Shown piece after piece: positions 51,946-59,901 of a stretch of 64,000 nt of DNA (within the stretch, counting starts at the first letter, position 1; the number at the start of each line of letters is the position of its first letter). Both the position numbers and the translations under genes were made by a program. The notes under the pieces were generated by a model, which did not search any database, was not told the origin of the DNA, and saw only the letters and a list, made by a program, of their open reading frames with translations. The stretch covers positions 1 through 64,000 of the forward strand of contig JAIUNI010000006.1 in the NCBI GenBank assembly GCA_020161935.1, in the 5' to 3' direction. The stretch is from Chloroflexota bacterium (lineage in GTDB: Bacteria > Chloroflexota > Anaerolineae > Aggregatilineales > Phototrophicaceae).

Positions 51946-52995
51946 GTGCCTAATCCAACAATTCGTGATGTTGCCCAAAGAGCGGGTGTCGGCATTGGAA
52001 CCGTTTCCCGTGTGCTGAACAACAGTCCGCTCGTCAACGCTAATACAAGGCAGCGCGTGCTTGAAGCGATTGCTGAACTGGGTTTCCGTCCTAATAGTCT
52101 CGCCCGACAGCTTCCACGAAAGCAGCGTATACACAATATTGGCGTGGTGACGCAGCCATTTTTTAGCTACCGTTCTTTCGCCGAACGCTTACGTGGTGTA
52201 CAAAGCGGCCTGAACGAAAGTCAACATGAATATGAATTGGTGTTGTACAGCGTCAGTTCAATACCCCACTACCACGAACGACTGGCTTACATCGCACAAA
52301 CTGGCAGTGTTGAAGCATTGGTCATCATTGATCTTGAACTTTCAGATGAGCAAAAAGCGATGTTGAACCGGGCAAAGATACCCTTCGCAGGTATCAACCA
52401 TTTGCAGAACCAAGACTGGCCGTGCATCGGCAGCAGTAACGTTTATGGTGCGCGGGTGGCTACGCAGCATTTAGTCGAGTTGGGGCACAGGGACATCGCT
52501 TATATCGGGGATGATTTCTTCGACCCATTCGGCTTCTTGACCAGCCAAGAACGCTATCAAGGTTACTGCGAGGTGTTGGACGAAAACGGAATCGCGATCA
52601 ACAAGAATTACTTCGCGGTCGGACAGCATGATTATGAGATTGCCCGGCGCTTATGCCGTGATATTCTTTCACAGCCTGCCCCGCCCACCGCGATCTTTGC
52701 GATGTCCGATATTCAGGCGTTGGGCTGTATCTCTGCCTGCCGTGAAATGGGGTTTCGTGTGCCGGAAGACATTTCGGTCATCGGGTATGACGACCTCGAA
52801 ATGAGCTACCACACCGAACTCACCACTGTCCGGCAGCATCTTGAACTCAGCGGGCGCATCACGATTGACTACGTGGTGCAACTCTTGAAAGGCGGGACGG
52901 AACCGCCTACCCTGCTGCCATTACCTGAGGTGATTACGCGGCGAACGACGGACGAGCCTCGCCGTATGACTGTAAATGCCGCTAGTCGCAATTAA
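51946..52995 (+). CDS. LacI family transcriptional regulator
   Basis: A 349-residue regulator. Helix-turn-helix TIRDVAQRAGVGIGTVSRVLN (about residues 5-25), hinge FRPNSLARQLPRKQ, then the sugar-binding domain with the effector region and VIGYDDLEMSYHTELTTVRQ near the C-terminus. Starts with GTG at 51946, 27 bases after the operator; the ribosome site is weak. The binding-protein gene follows after 29 bases, so it probably represses its own operon, with the imported sugar as inducer. Confidence 0.93.
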   Translation: MPNPTIRDVAQRAGVGIGTVSRVLNNSPLVNANTRQRVLEAIAELGFRPNSLARQLPRKQRIHNIGVVTQPFFSYRSFAERLRGVQSGLNESQHEYELVLYSVSSIPHYHERLAYIAQTGSVEALVIIDLELSDEQKAMLNRAKIPFAGINHLQNQDWPCIGSSNVYGARVATQHLVELGHRDIAYIGDDFFDPFGFLTSQERYQGYCEVLDENGIAINKNYFAVGQHDYEIARRLCRDILSQPAPPTAIFAMSDIQALGCISACREMGFRVPEDISVIGYDDLEMSYHTELTTVRQHLELSGRITIDYVVQLLKGGTEPPTLLPLPEVITRRTTDEPRRMTVNAASRN

Positions 52996-53024
52996 AGTAT
53001 AGGTATAGAGGAGTACTTAAGATT

Positions 53025-54383
53025 ATGAAGAAGTTTAGTATCGTTATGTGCCTCGCGCTCGTGCTGTCCCTCGGCACCAGCGTGATGGCACAAGATGCAC
53101 CCCCCGGTTGTCCCGAGGGACTGTGGACTCTCTGGAGCGCTGAACTCGAATCGGCCTGCAAGGGTGAGTTAGCTGGAACCGTCGTCACGATGGCGGGGCC
53201 CTTCGTCGACGCGGATGAAGCCAAGTTCAACGCCGCCATTGCCGAGTTTGAAGGCTGGACAGGCATTGACATTCAGTACACTGGCTCAAAGGAATTTGAA
53301 GCCGCGATCCGCGCCTCGGTCGACGCTGATGCTGCTCCCGATATTGTCGATTTCCCGCAGCCCGGTTTGCTGAAGGACTTCGTTCAACAAGGCAAGGTCG
53401 TTGATGCCAGCACCTTCTTAAATGCGGACTGGCTTGCCAAGAACTACAAAGAAAGCTGGCTGGACATGGCAAAGATGCCCGGTCCGGATGGCGACATTAC
53501 CGCTGGTGTGTGGAACCGTAACAACGGTAAAGACTTGGTCTGGTATCCGAAGGCTGCATGGGATGCTGCCGGTTATGCTATCCCAACCACATGGGATGAA
53601 CTGATCGCTTTGTCTGACCAAATCGTCGCTGACGGTGCTTCACCGTGGTGCGTCGGTATGGAATCCGGTGCCGCAACCGGTTGGGCCGCAACGGACTGGA
53701 TCGAAACCATCATGCTGCGTACCACCTCGTTGGAAAACTACGACAACTGGTCGTTCCCGGCTGATCCTGCCAACCGGCTGCCCTTCACCTCGCCCGAAGT
53801 GAAGAATGCTGCCGAAGTTTTGGCCTCGATTTGGTTCAAAGAAGGTTATGTCTATGGTGGTCGCGAAGCGATTGCCGGTACGTCCTTTGGTGATGCCCCC
53901 GGCCCGATGTTCGACAACCCGCCGAAGTGCTACATGCACAAGCAGGGTAACTTCATCACCAGCTTCTTCCCGGAGACGGTGACACCCGCCGACTACGACT
54001 TCTTCTATCTGCCACCGATTGATCCTGAATACGGCAAGCCGTTCGAAGTCGCTGGCGACATCTATGCGATGTTCAACGACCGCCCCGAAACCCGCGCCGT
54101 GCTGGACTTCTTCAGCCGTGGCGAATCGGTCAAGGCGTGGCTGCAAGCCGGTGGTACATTGGCTCCTCACAACGATGTGCAGCCCGAATGGTACACCAAC
54201 GAAATCGAACGCAAGATTGCGACCCTCATTGCCGAAGCCAGCAGCGTCCGCTTTGACGGTTCAGACTTGCAACCCGGTGCAGTGGGTTCAGGCTCGTTCT
54301 GGAAGGGTATGACTGACTGGGTTAGCGGCACCGCCGACCTTGACACCGTACTCGCGGAAATCGATGCAGCTTGGCCTAAGTAG
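53025..54383 (+). CDS. aglE: alpha-glucoside-type ABC transporter binding protein (AglE-like)
   Basis: A 452-residue extracellular solute-binding protein. The signal peptide ends TSVMA|QDAP; there is no lipobox. The mature start PPGCPEGLWTLWSAELESAC and later GLWNRNNGKDLVWYP-like segment (GVWNRNNGKDLVWYPKAAWD), CYMHKQGNFITSFFP and GRAYALFNDRPE-like region match AglE proteins that bind sucrose, maltose, trehalose and related alpha-glucosides in Sinorhizobium. GAGGAG precedes ATG 53025. A hairpin separates it from the permeases. Confidence 0.85.
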   Translation: MKKFSIVMCLALVLSLGTSVMAQDAPPGCPEGLWTLWSAELESACKGELAGTVVTMAGPFVDADEAKFNAAIAEFEGWTGIDIQYTGSKEFEAAIRASVDADAAPDIVDFPQPGLLKDFVQQGKVVDASTFLNADWLAKNYKESWLDMAKMPGPDGDITAGVWNRNNGKDLVWYPKAAWDAAGYAIPTTWDELIALSDQIVADGASPWCVGMESGAATGWAATDWIETIMLRTTSLENYDNWSFPADPANRLPFTSPEVKNAAEVLASIWFKEGYVYGGREAIAGTSFGDAPGPMFDNPPKCYMHKQGNFITSFFPETVTPADYDFFYLPPIDPEYGKPFEVAGDIYAMFNDRPETRAVLDFFSRGESVKAWLQAGGTLAPHNDVQPEWYTNEIERKIATLIAEASSVRFDGSDLQPGAVGSGSFWKGMTDWVSGTADLDTVLAEIDAAWPK

Positions 54384-54426
54384 TCGCCATATCGCGTCGG
54401 TATTCGTAACATATTGATCTTAAGAG

Positions 54427-54449
54427 AGGCAGGGTTTTCCCTGCCTTTC
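54427..54449 (+). terminator. intercistronic terminator-like hairpin
   Basis: AGGCAGGG-TTTT-CCCTGCCT followed by TTCTTC, 44 bases after the binding-protein stop. A partial terminator here would give more binding protein than permease. Confidence 0.65.
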
Positions 54450-54522
54450 TTCAAAACCCAAGCGGACAACGACCAAACTGCTTTTAGAGACGTGATAAAA
54501 ATTAGACTTAAAGGTGTTTTTT

Positions 54523-55626
54523 ATGGAACAAACAACAGCGTATTCCGCTACCGGCGGTGGGTCTGCCAGTATGTCGCTTGGGCGTGCCGCCGTTGCTATC
54601 GTCGGATTAATATTGACCCTGATCCTACTTGTAATCGGCTTCCTCTTCTTGCGTGATAGTGATGCTCCACGGTTAGTTATCGCACTCGTCGCTATCATTT
54701 GGGGCGTAGGCGGTGTGGCGGCCTTATACACGTTAGCAAACTATCTTGTTGAGTCATTTACGCCAAAATGGACTGCGCTGATACAGCCTTATATTTTTGT
54801 TGGGCCAGCTATTCTCCTCTTGATCTGGTATCTTGCTGCGCCTACGCTGCGAACCTTGTCTCTCAGCTTATATACGACGCAAGGTGGCGTAACAACCTTT
54901 GCCGGCCTTGATAATTATCGGGCGATTATTGACAGCCGTATCATGCGAGAAGCGCTGCTCAATAATATCGTCTGGTTGGTCGTGGGAACCTCGCTTACCG
55001 TCGGTTTGGGCTTGCTCATCGCCATTTTAGCGGATCGCAGCAGCTTCGAACGGATTGCGAAGTCCGCTATATTCATGCCCATGGCAATTTCAATGGTTGG
55101 GGCGGGTGTGATCTGGAAATTTGTATTTGATGTAAACCCGGACATTGGCTTGTTGAACTCTGTGGTCACAGGTCTGGGAGGGCAGCCGCAAGACTGGCTG
55201 CGACAGGTTCAACCCTACAATAACCTATTCCTGATTATCGTAATGGTGTGGTTACAAACGGGCTTCGCGATGGTTTTGATTTCGGCTGCGATCAAGGGTA
55301 TTCCCGAAGACCTGCTAGAGGCGGCGCGAGTAGATGGTGCGAATGAGATAACGATCTTCTTTCGTATCATGATTCCCAGCATTATGGGAACCCTGATTAC
55401 GGTTACGACCACCACGATTATTTTTACGCTGAAGGTGTTCGACATCGTAATGGTGATGACGGGTGGACAGTTTGGTACGGAAGTCATCGGTGTTCGTTTT
55501 TACAAAGAGATGTTCACAGCGGGCAATCAAGGTTACGGGTCAGCAATTGCGATTGTGCTGTTGATCGCTGTGACCCCGGTCATCATTTACAACCTGCGTG
55601 AATTCAGCAAGCGCGAAACGTTCTAA
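54523..55626 (+). CDS. aglF: sugar ABC transporter permease, AglF type
   Basis: A 367-residue MalF-type membrane subunit. It has two extra N-terminal segments (about 17-37 and 45-75) before the six-segment core, as in AglF. The EAA loop is LLEAARVDGANEITIFFRI (about 258-276), followed by MIPSIMGTLI. Start ATG 54523 has AAAGGTG upstream and is preferred to the GTG at 54514. The AglG-type gene follows after 18 bases. Confidence 0.9.
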   Translation: MEQTTAYSATGGGSASMSLGRAAVAIVGLILTLILLVIGFLFLRDSDAPRLVIALVAIIWGVGGVAALYTLANYLVESFTPKWTALIQPYIFVGPAILLLIWYLAAPTLRTLSLSLYTTQGGVTTFAGLDNYRAIIDSRIMREALLNNIVWLVVGTSLTVGLGLLIAILADRSSFERIAKSAIFMPMAISMVGAGVIWKFVFDVNPDIGLLNSVVTGLGGQPQDWLRQVQPYNNLFLIIVMVWLQTGFAMVLISAAIKGIPEDLLEAARVDGANEITIFFRIMIPSIMGTLITVTTTTIIFTLKVFDIVMVMTGGQFGTEVIGVRFYKEMFTAGNQGYGSAIAIVLLIAVTPVIIYNLREFSKRETF

Positions 55627-55644
55627 AGAGAAAGATTATTTAAC

Positions 55645-56739
55645 ATGAGAATCACTAAAAATCGCGCGACCCTTCTCGTTAATGGAATCCTGCTGTTCAT
55701 TGTCATCATTTGGACAATCCCGATTGCTGGTTTACTGATCTCGTCTATTCGTAACCGCGATGCCATTCGGACATCCGGTTGGTGGACGATTTTTCCGCAT
55801 CAAGCTAACGTAACGGTTGAAGAACGACCTATTCCTACCGGACAAGCCTCTGACCAACCGATCACGATTGATGGCATAACCAAGTCTTTCCAAGAGTGGA
55901 AGGCAGGTGTCGCTATGCCTGATGGAAGTACCCTCATTTGGGAAGGAACAGTACGGGTCGGGAAACTGGTCATTTCAAAGCCGCAGATCATAGCAGATAC
56001 CAATTTCACGCTCGATAATTACAGCCAAGTTCTGGAAGGCAAGACGCTTACCATTCAAAACCCTGATGGAACAGTTACGACACAACAGGGCGAGAATCTC
56101 GTCAACGCTTTCTTGAACTCGCTCACGGTCGCGATTCCTTCGACGATTATCCCTATTTTGATCGCGGCGTTCGCGGCTTACGGTTTCGCGTGGATGAAGT
56201 TCCCCGGTCGGCGGTGGTTGTTTATTATGATCGTGGCGCTGCTGGTCGTCCCCCTCCAAATCGCGCTGGTTCCGATCTTGCGTGATTACGTCAGCCTCGG
56301 ACTGAATGGGACTTTCCTCGGCATCTGGCTAGCGCATACGGGTTTCGGTTTACCGCTGGCGTGCTACTTGCTTTACAACTACATCAGCCAACTGCCGAAG
56401 GATATTCTGGAGTCGGCGTTCATCGACGGCGCGTCGCACTTCACGATGTTCACCCGGTTGGTGCTGCCGCTCTCGGTTCCGGCGCTGGCTTCGTTCGCGA
56501 TCTTCCAATTCCTGTGGGTGTGGAACGATTATCTGGTGTCGCTGATTTTCATCGGTTTTGGTAACGGGCAGAACAAGGTGTTAACGATGCGTATCGCTGA
56601 CCTTGTTGGCTCACGCGGGCAAGATTGGTTCTTGTTGACAGCAGCCGGTTTCGTGTCGATGATTATCCCGTTAGCCGTGTTCTTCGCCCTTCAGCGTTAC
56701 TTCGTGCGCGGGTTGATGGCTGGCTCGGTGAAGGGGTAA
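55645..56739 (+). CDS. aglG: sugar ABC transporter permease, AglG type
   Basis: A 364-residue MalG-type subunit. After the first membrane segment it has IAGLLISSIRNRDAIRTSGWW and a roughly 110-residue extracytoplasmic insertion (about 45-150), both diagnostic of AglG, then the standard core with EAA loop ILESAFIDGASHFTMFTRL. No ATPase gene (AglK) and no alpha-glucosidase follow, so substrate assignment rests on similarity to AglEFG alone. Start has AAAGAG upstream. Confidence 0.9.
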   Translation: MRITKNRATLLVNGILLFIVIIWTIPIAGLLISSIRNRDAIRTSGWWTIFPHQANVTVEERPIPTGQASDQPITIDGITKSFQEWKAGVAMPDGSTLIWEGTVRVGKLVISKPQIIADTNFTLDNYSQVLEGKTLTIQNPDGTVTTQQGENLVNAFLNSLTVAIPSTIIPILIAAFAAYGFAWMKFPGRRWLFIMIVALLVVPLQIALVPILRDYVSLGLNGTFLGIWLAHTGFGLPLACYLLYNYISQLPKDILESAFIDGASHFTMFTRLVLPLSVPALASFAIFQFLWVWNDYLVSLIFIGFGNGQNKVLTMRIADLVGSRGQDWFLLTAAGFVSMIIPLAVFFALQRYFVRGLMAGSVKG

Positions 56740-56851
56740 GAAAACGATCACGGACTAGGAGAATGTTTAATAAGCTAATACATGGAGAAAACAAGGGAGC
56801 AGCTATAGGTGCTCCCCTACACTACAAGTCGATTAATGAGGTTGGTAGCGC

Positions 56852-56871
56852 GGACGAGATGTATCTCGTCC
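56852..56871. repeat. perfect palindrome
   Basis: GGACGAGAT-GT-ATCTCGTCC: 9-bp perfect arms with a 2-base centre, with no T-run; probably a mobile palindromic repeat rather than a terminator. Confidence 0.45.
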
Positions 56872-56936
56872 CTACGAAAAATGTTGTTTGTGGTCATTAG
56901 CAAAGGTGCCTTACCTCAATCTTTTAAACAGGCTCT

Positions 56937-56961
56937 AAGAGGCGCACGTGCGCCTCTTTTT
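56937..56961 (+). terminator. terminator after the agl operon
   Basis: AAGAGGCGCAC / GTGCGCCTCTT, an 11-bp perfect stem followed by TTT. About 200 bases after aglG; nothing coding lies between. Confidence 0.6.
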
Positions 56962-57235
56962 GATTCACAATTTGCAAAATTTGCACAATTATACGCCCAT
57001 TTAACGCCGAATTGTCGGGCGGGATGCTCGCGTGCAGCCGCTGAATCGTCATTTTGTGGCGGCAAGAGTGAGGGAGCGCGGCGCTGAAATGACACAAGTG
57101 CAGCAGGAGTGAGGGAGCAATCCGCCGCTGAACGCATTTCGGCAGATGCAAGGGAGTAGGCCGCCGAGAATGCAAAAGCAAATGCAATACAGATAAACCG
57201 CAGCGACACTGAGAAAATACAGAGAGAATAACAAA

Positions 57236-57356
57236 ACGCAAAGGCGCAAGGTGGCAAAGACGCAAAGCACAATCTAAGGCAAATCGCCAAGAAAATTCAG
57301 AGAAAGAACCAAAAGGATTTAACACAAAGACTCCGAGACACAGTGGCACAAAGGTG
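57236..57356. repeat. CACAAAG / GCAAAG intergenic repeat
   Basis: Words such as CGCAAAGGCGCAAGGTGGCA, CAAAGACGCAAAGC, AAATCGCCAAG and CACAAAGACTCCGAGACAC. Same family as 6181, 34459 and the 20-kb array. Confidence 0.6.
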
Positions 57357-57385
57357 AATACAGCGTAGCATATTTCGAGGGGTTT

Positions 57386-57495
57386 AGGGTGAACATTTGG
57401 TCTCTTTTAAGGGGTGAGTTCACCAACCATTTTGAGGGAGCAGGATTGTTAAATAGGTTGGCAGAGGGTTATAAAACAGTTTGTTGGGGTTTTGT
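57386..57495 (+). repeat. dispersed intergenic element, copy B
   Basis: AGGGTGAACATTTGGTC, CACCAACCATTTTGAGGGAG, GTTAAATAGGTT, GTTTGTTGGGGTT in order; matches the reverse strand of 20586-20708 over the whole length with small gaps. Confidence 0.65.
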
Positions 57496-57512
57496 GGAGG
57501 TAGGGAGATTTA

Positions 57513-59063
57513 TTAACGGCGGGTAGAGGTGAGGGGTGCTTGGGAACTGGTTCGATGGGTGGTCAGCGGGAAAGAACGCATAATATCTTTAGCAACACGG
57601 ATGGCACCGAGAGTTACGCCAGCGGTCGATTGGCCGGGGAAGATCGAGTCGCCGACCAAGCGCAGGTTGGGGATGCCGGTACGGGGGCCGCGAGCAGCAA
57701 ACAGCGAGGTTTGGGCAAAGCCGCCCACCTGCCCCATGTGCCGTCCGGTATAGAACTGGTAGGTCACCGGACTGCCGGGTAAGGATAGCCGAACGGCGCT
57801 GCTAAAGTTGGGGATGACTTTATCAATCTGGGTGAGCATCTTCTGAGCATAGACTTGTTTGCGGTCATGGTAAGCCTGTTCATCTTGCGCCAGTAAATCC
57901 CACCACGGCTGCACATGCGTATGGGTAGTCACGGTCACGGCGCGGTGTCCGGCGGGCGCTCGGCTCATGTCCCATTCCGGCGACATGGATAGGAAGATGC
58001 TGCGGGTTTCACCAAGCGGGCCTTCGAGGTCAGCGATGAACTGGTGATGGTCAGGCAAACCCTTTGGCAGTTTATCCGCCGCTAGGCCGAGGTGCAGCAC
58101 AAATGCACCCCAACCGAGTTTGCGCTCCGCGACTTCACGCCGGAGCCGCGCGGGGCTTTCGCTACCCAGCAGTTCATCCAGCGACCACGGGGTCAGATTG
58201 CCGATGACGACATCCGCAGGCAGGAACGATTCACTTTTGGCGTGCCGGTTGGTTTTATAGAATACACCTACTGCGCTACCCTGCTCGACCGTGATACGGG
58301 TCACATGATGGCGATAGAGAACCTCGCCGCCGAACGCACGTAGTTTACCGACCAATGTCTCAGCAATACCGCCGATGCCGCCGCGAACGTGGTAAACACC
58401 CTGCCGCGCGAGGTCGAGCGCAGTGCCGCTGTAGAGGGCGTTGGCGTACTGCGATGTGGTTTGAGAGGAAATGAGAAGCTGCGCGTCGATAAAGCGAACA
58501 AACGCCTTGTCTTGCCCTAGCCCATGCTGATTGATCCACTGGTCGGTCTTTTGAAGTGCTAGGGGGAGGAGGAGCAAATCATTTGGGAAGGTGGATACCC
58601 CAGCACGGGCTAGCTGCAAGAACTCCGTTAAACTGGTCGGCGGCCACGGTAAACCGCGTGCCGAAAGCCGCCAGCCTAAATCGGCTACTCTGGATTGGTG
58701 CTTCCAAAAGCGTTCGCTTTGGGGAAACACGCGCAGTACATCGGCATTATCAGCCGTTAACGCGATGCTGGCGGTGGGGAGATGTGTCACCCACGCCGGT
58801 TCGTAACGTTGAACCGGCCATTCCAGCCCCAATTGATCGGCGATCAGGCGGTGCGGCCCGCCTTCTTGAAAGCCACCGACCACCGTCGCGCCGGAATCAA
58901 ACTGATAGCCTTTGTGAGAGAACGTACTGGCACAACCACCCGGATAGGTTTGCGCTTCTACAACAGTTACACGATAACCCGCCTGCGCTAGAAGCACAGC
59001 AGCGCTTAACCCACCGATACCAGCCCCAATTACAATAAGACGTTTTGAAGTGGTTGTTGTCAT
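57513..59063 (-). CDS. crtD: CrtD-like carotenoid desaturase/isomerase
   Basis: A 516-residue FAD-dependent oxidoreductase of the phytoene-desaturase/CrtISO family. The N-terminal dinucleotide fold is VIGAGIGGLSAAVLLAQAGY (residues 10-29), then EAQTYPGGCAST (about 36-47), and C-terminal NLRLVGDSIFPGQSTAGVT. The GCASTF and GYQFDSGATV pattern resembles CrtD C-3',4' desaturases. Product and substrate cannot be fixed by sequence alone; related enzymes isomerise or desaturate C40 carotenoids. No other crt gene is nearby. A strong promoter lies 31 bases upstream. Confidence 0.82.
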   Translation of the reverse strand: MTTTTSKRLIVIGAGIGGLSAAVLLAQAGYRVTVVEAQTYPGGCASTFSHKGYQFDSGATVVGGFQEGGPHRLIADQLGLEWPVQRYEPAWVTHLPTASIALTADNADVLRVFPQSERFWKHQSRVADLGWRLSARGLPWPPTSLTEFLQLARAGVSTFPNDLLLLPLALQKTDQWINQHGLGQDKAFVRFIDAQLLISSQTTSQYANALYSGTALDLARQGVYHVRGGIGGIAETLVGKLRAFGGEVLYRHHVTRITVEQGSAVGVFYKTNRHAKSESFLPADVVIGNLTPWSLDELLGSESPARLRREVAERKLGWGAFVLHLGLAADKLPKGLPDHHQFIADLEGPLGETRSIFLSMSPEWDMSRAPAGHRAVTVTTHTHVQPWWDLLAQDEQAYHDRKQVYAQKMLTQIDKVIPNFSSAVRLSLPGSPVTYQFYTGRHMGQVGGFAQTSLFAARGPRTGIPNLRLVGDSIFPGQSTAGVTLGAIRVAKDIMRSFPLTTHRTSSQAPLTSTRR

Positions 59064-59093
59064 GCGTCTACCACGTAATGCTTCAGTACTCCC

Positions 59094-59122
59094 ATTAAAT
59101 GACGGTTTTCTCGCTATGTCAA
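59094..59122 (-). promoter_or_regulatory. promoter of the carotenoid desaturase gene
   Basis: Minus strand: TTGACA (59117-59122), 17 bases, TTTAAT (59094-59099). The word ACATAG overlaps the -35 and is repeated 28 bases upstream (59142-59147), a possible regulator site. Confidence 0.65.
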
Positions 59123-59269
59123 TATTTTGAATAGTTTTTGTCTATGTAATTTAGCATATTCTCATCCGTCGAGGCTGCATTTTTCACTACAAAAGACTCC
59201 TACATATTTTTTACGTAACGTCGATATTTTTCTGATACAGAGGGTTTATCTTACTGTTCGTAATCGTTT

Positions 59270-59298
59270 TTGACGTAAGCAAAACAAGCAAACACAAT
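59270..59298 (+). promoter_or_regulatory. candidate promoter of the Hsp20 gene
   Basis: TTGACG (59270-59275), 17 bases, CACAAT (59293-59298), 22 bases before the start codon. No CIRCE-type element was seen. Confidence 0.4.
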
Positions 59299-59320
59299 TT
59301 TCCTAGTGGAGGATATAAGT

Positions 59321-59767
59321 ATGACTACCCGTGTACGCTGGAACCCTGTTCGTGAAATGGCCGCTATGCAGAATGTGATGGATCAGTGGTTGGAGAATGG
59401 CCGCGCCAATGGCCGCCTGAACACCACCCACAATTTGGCGCTGGATGCCTATGAAACTGACAGCGGTTATGTGATTTACACTGCCCTGCCCGGTGTTCAC
59501 CCGGAAAACATTAATGTGAGCATGGAAGACGATGTGCTAACGATCAGCGGTGAAGTCGCAGCCCCTGTTTTTGAAGAGAAGGACAACGTTCGCACACTGG
59601 CTCAGGAACGTGCGACCGGCAAGTTCAGCCGAACCGTCCGCGTGAGCGCCCCGGTGGACAGTGACAAGATCGAAGCCGCGTTTGAGAACGGCTTGCTGAA
59701 GCTGACGCTGCCCAAGACCCCTGCCGCACAGCCGCGCCAGATCCCGGTCAAGGCTAGCAAGAACTAA
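59321..59767 (+). CDS. Hsp20 / alpha-crystallin family small heat-shock protein
   Basis: A 148-residue chaperone holdase. N-terminal arm RWNPVREMAAMQNVMDQWLE, then the alpha-crystallin domain (about 40-135) with YVIYTALPGVHPENINVSME, DDVLTISGEV, and the A-x-x-x-N-G-x-L motif as AAFENGLLKLTLPK near the C-terminus, and RQIPVKAS with the terminal I-x-V. ATG 59321 has GTGGAGG 8 bases upstream. It prevents aggregation of unfolded proteins under heat or light stress. Terminator follows. Confidence 0.95.
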   Translation: MTTRVRWNPVREMAAMQNVMDQWLENGRANGRLNTTHNLALDAYETDSGYVIYTALPGVHPENINVSMEDDVLTISGEVAAPVFEEKDNVRTLAQERATGKFSRTVRVSAPVDSDKIEAAFENGLLKLTLPKTPAAQPRQIPVKASKN

Positions 59768-59788
59768 TTCACGCACACCACGATTCAA

Positions 59789-59817
59789 GGGCGATGCCAT
59801 CCGGTATCGCCCTTTTT
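59789..59817 (+). terminator. terminator after the Hsp20 gene
   Basis: Stem GGGCGATGCC / GGTATCGCCC with a 4-base loop, then TTTTT. Confidence 0.85.
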
Positions 59818-59901
59818 ATTTCTATGCGTACCCCATCTTCTCCTACGTGTGCAACTTTTCCAACTCGAAATCAGTATAGGGTTATGAGGAAAGGAGCATA
59901 T

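Larger units (their letters stand above)
56740..57512. other. 773-bp repeat-rich noncoding region
   Basis: No gene is credible here. It holds a hairpin GGGAGCA/TGCTCCC at 56795-56816, the palindrome GGACGAGAT-GT-ATCTCGTCC at 56852-56871, a terminator at 56937, GAGGGAGC-rich sequence (57066-57160), the CACAAAG/GCAAAG repeat (57236-57356) and dispersed element copy B (57386-57495). Confidence 0.6.

Noticed and set aside
56809..57349. Several short frames on both strands after aglG
   Set aside because: All lie in repeat-rich DNA, overlap each other and lack ribosome sites or family features.
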